From Bagarius yarrelli (taxonomy: Eukaryota > Chordata > Actinopteri > Siluriformes > Sisoridae), in the NCBI GenBank assembly GCA_005784505.1, contig VCAZ01000099.1, forward strand, positions 1,004,501 to 1,068,500: a DNA stretch of 64,000 nucleotides, in the 5' to 3' direction. The notes under the pieces were generated by a model that saw only the letters and a program-made list of their open reading frames with translations, was not told the origin of the DNA and did no database searches. A program made the translations under genes and the position numbers. Below are positions 62,401-64,000 of the stretch, piece after piece. The stretch's first letter is position 1, and each line of letters starts with the position of its first letter.

Positions 62401-63106
62401 GCCAGAATCGTGGCCTTTAGTATTTCGAATTAAGACCTTTAATATCATGTGGCTGGAAAGGAGGATTGACTGTTTGTCTCCTTGTTCCATGATCTGAGAA
62501 CAGCTGGGTTTCCGTAGCTACTCTGTAAATGGTTGTATCCTTGTAATGATTGATAAGACAATTTATTACCTCTAAATTTCACTCCTCCTTCAATGATTAA
62601 CGTGTCACTGAATGATGAATATTTTTTGCTAGCATATCTCTGTTTAATAATGACCACCGTACAAAATCAAATCCGCATGTAAATGTGCCCCGAAATGAAT
62701 GATAAACTGATCCGGACTTCAAACCATCCCCAAAACCTTGCAGTGGGCGGAGCTTCCACCACGGTTTGAGAGCCTCTATTTTTTTAAAAGCCCAAAATTA
62801 TAACAACAGATAAATTAACACGACTAATTAAATATGTTAATTTAGCAGTGTCCAACAGCAGGTCCACAAGAAAACTTCCTAGTGAGCCTAAAAATTAGCA
62901 TGAAAAAAGCGATAAACGATAAAAACGACATTACAAAAAAACTAACATTGCGATATTTTTTTTCTGCGATATAAATTGCAACATGAAAACGGTTTTGTTT
63001 CACTAGATGACTTGAGGAGCTCTAGTCATGGAAATTATGTATAATTTTGGAATTATTAGGGTGATTTTGTAAGTGAGTGTAACTGCAGAAAGAATAATGC
63101 ACTTAT

Positions 63107-63408
63107 TATTCATTCATTCATTTTCTATACCCGCTTATTCCCTAATTCGGGGTCACAGGGATCTGCTGGAGCCCATCCCAGCCGCCTCGGCAAGGGCGAA
63201 GGGCAGGAGGGGTAACACCCTGGACAGGTCGCCAGTCCATCACAGGGCCACACATACAGACACACACACACACTCACTCCTATGGGCAATTTAGAATTAC
63301 CGATCAACCTGACATACATGTTTTTGGACTGTGGGAGGAAACCGGAGAACCCGGAGTAAACCCACACAAGCACAGGGCGAACATGCAAACTCCACACAGA
63401 AGCCACCG
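63107..63408. mobile_element. LINE-like teleost interspersed repeat
   Basis: The segment has an ATTCATTC start, GGGGTCACAGGGATCTGCTG, CCTGGACAGGTCGCCAGTCC and ACTGTGGGAGGAAACCGGAG. These are landmarks of a very common fish repeat with an ATTC tail. Flanking TGCACTTATTATT and TGCTTATTATTAT look like a target duplication. The class is uncertain. Confidence 0.75.
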
Positions 63409-64000
63409 TGCTTATTATTATCATAGATAAATACAACAGAAGAAAGATGTGAATGACATGATGAGTTGCTTTACGATTTTCTATTTAATTAATATTTCTT
63501 AAAGCCACAAAAGCGATTGTTTCTTTGTATTTGAATGCGTTAAACGAGTAACAAACATTAAACTAATGTGCAAATGCTAAACTTTCACTCGATTATTAAA
63601 CTTTACGATAAATCTACAAACCACATGTGTTCTGAACCCCCACTTGATATCGCACATCCTGTAATGTGACTATTGCGAATACACACACATTGCACTAGTA
63701 TATGTGGAGGTGAGGGGGGAAATGGCAACTGTTTGTTGAACTATATCGCTCTACAGAGCGGCCAACAAGTTCAAGAAAATCTAAAGAATGCAAGCGATTC
63801 TGGTCACATGTTAGTGACATAAGGACCACCTCCGTAGAAGCAATCAGTGCAAACAGTCAGAAAAAATTTATTATGTTCATGTTGAAGCTGAGATACTATT
63901 TTGTGTGTAAATTTTAAGACAGATCAGCCTTTAAGTCTGTCATCTTGGCTGCTTTAACACACACACACACACAGCTATTATCTTAAACGCTGGTGCTACA

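Larger units (their letters stand above)
53171..64000. other. Upstream or 5' intron sequence
   Basis: No exon was recognised upstream of 53170. The interval contains repeats listed separately (SINEs, mariner, hAT and Tc1 relics, a LINE-like repeat). It also holds unique AT-rich stretches, notably 56650-57300, which look free of repeats. Confidence 0.6.

Noticed and set aside
1..64000. CRISPR arrays, operons or other prokaryotic systems
   Set aside because: Tandem repeats here are micro- and minisatellites without unique spacers. The spliced exon structure shows a vertebrate genome.

Overview
The window is vertebrate, almost certainly teleost, nuclear DNA. It has spliced exons with consensus GT/AG sites, long AT-rich introns, dense microsatellites, tRNA-derived SINEs and relics of hAT, mariner and Tc1-like transposons typical of bony fish. 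SINE and MITE content fits an otophysan fish, perhaps a catfish, but that is a weak inference.

The one gene I can support is on the minus strand: the 5' and central part of a psd3-like gene (EFA6 family, Sec7-domain exchange factor for ARF6). Eight exons, in transcript order 52842-52731, 49661-48890, 47908-47465, 22349-22155, 18526-18446, 16977-16865, 14998-14940 and 6468-6379, join in frame to 1866 nt (622 codons). They cover the N-terminal region and most of the Sec7 domain, including the catalytic glutamate finger. The rest of Sec7, the PH domain and the coiled-coil tail must lie below position 1. Two extra 5' exons are proposed: one at 53170-53084, ahead of the first certain exon, and an alternative first exon at 43741-43666. 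The latter ends in the same phase as exon 3, so it could splice straight to the Sec7 exons and give a short isoform.

Layout. 1-6378: intron beyond the last exon seen. 6379-18526: four Sec7 exons, with a minisatellite (16072-16853) ending about 12 bp from the splice donor of the catalytic exon. 22155-22349: start of Sec7. 22350-47464: a 25-kb intron with MITEs, two large palindromes with TA-rich cores, polypyrimidine tracts (30777-31276, 33151-33699), a 1.8-kb homopurine GAGAA tract (38741-40540), a TA/TG-swollen MITE (41675-42544) and the alternative first exon. 47465-53170: N-terminal coding exons. 53171-64000: upstream or 5' intron sequence with SINE, mariner, hAT, Tc1 and LINE-like relics.

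No second protein-coding gene, RNA gene, CRISPR array or prokaryotic system was recognised. The long ORFs of the purine/pyrimidine and TA tracts are low-complexity artefacts. The most interesting items are the two alternative 5' exons, a near-consensus ZNF143/Staf site next to an ATG on the opposite strand (32602-32676), the splice-site-adjacent minisatellite, and the extreme intronic homopurine tract.
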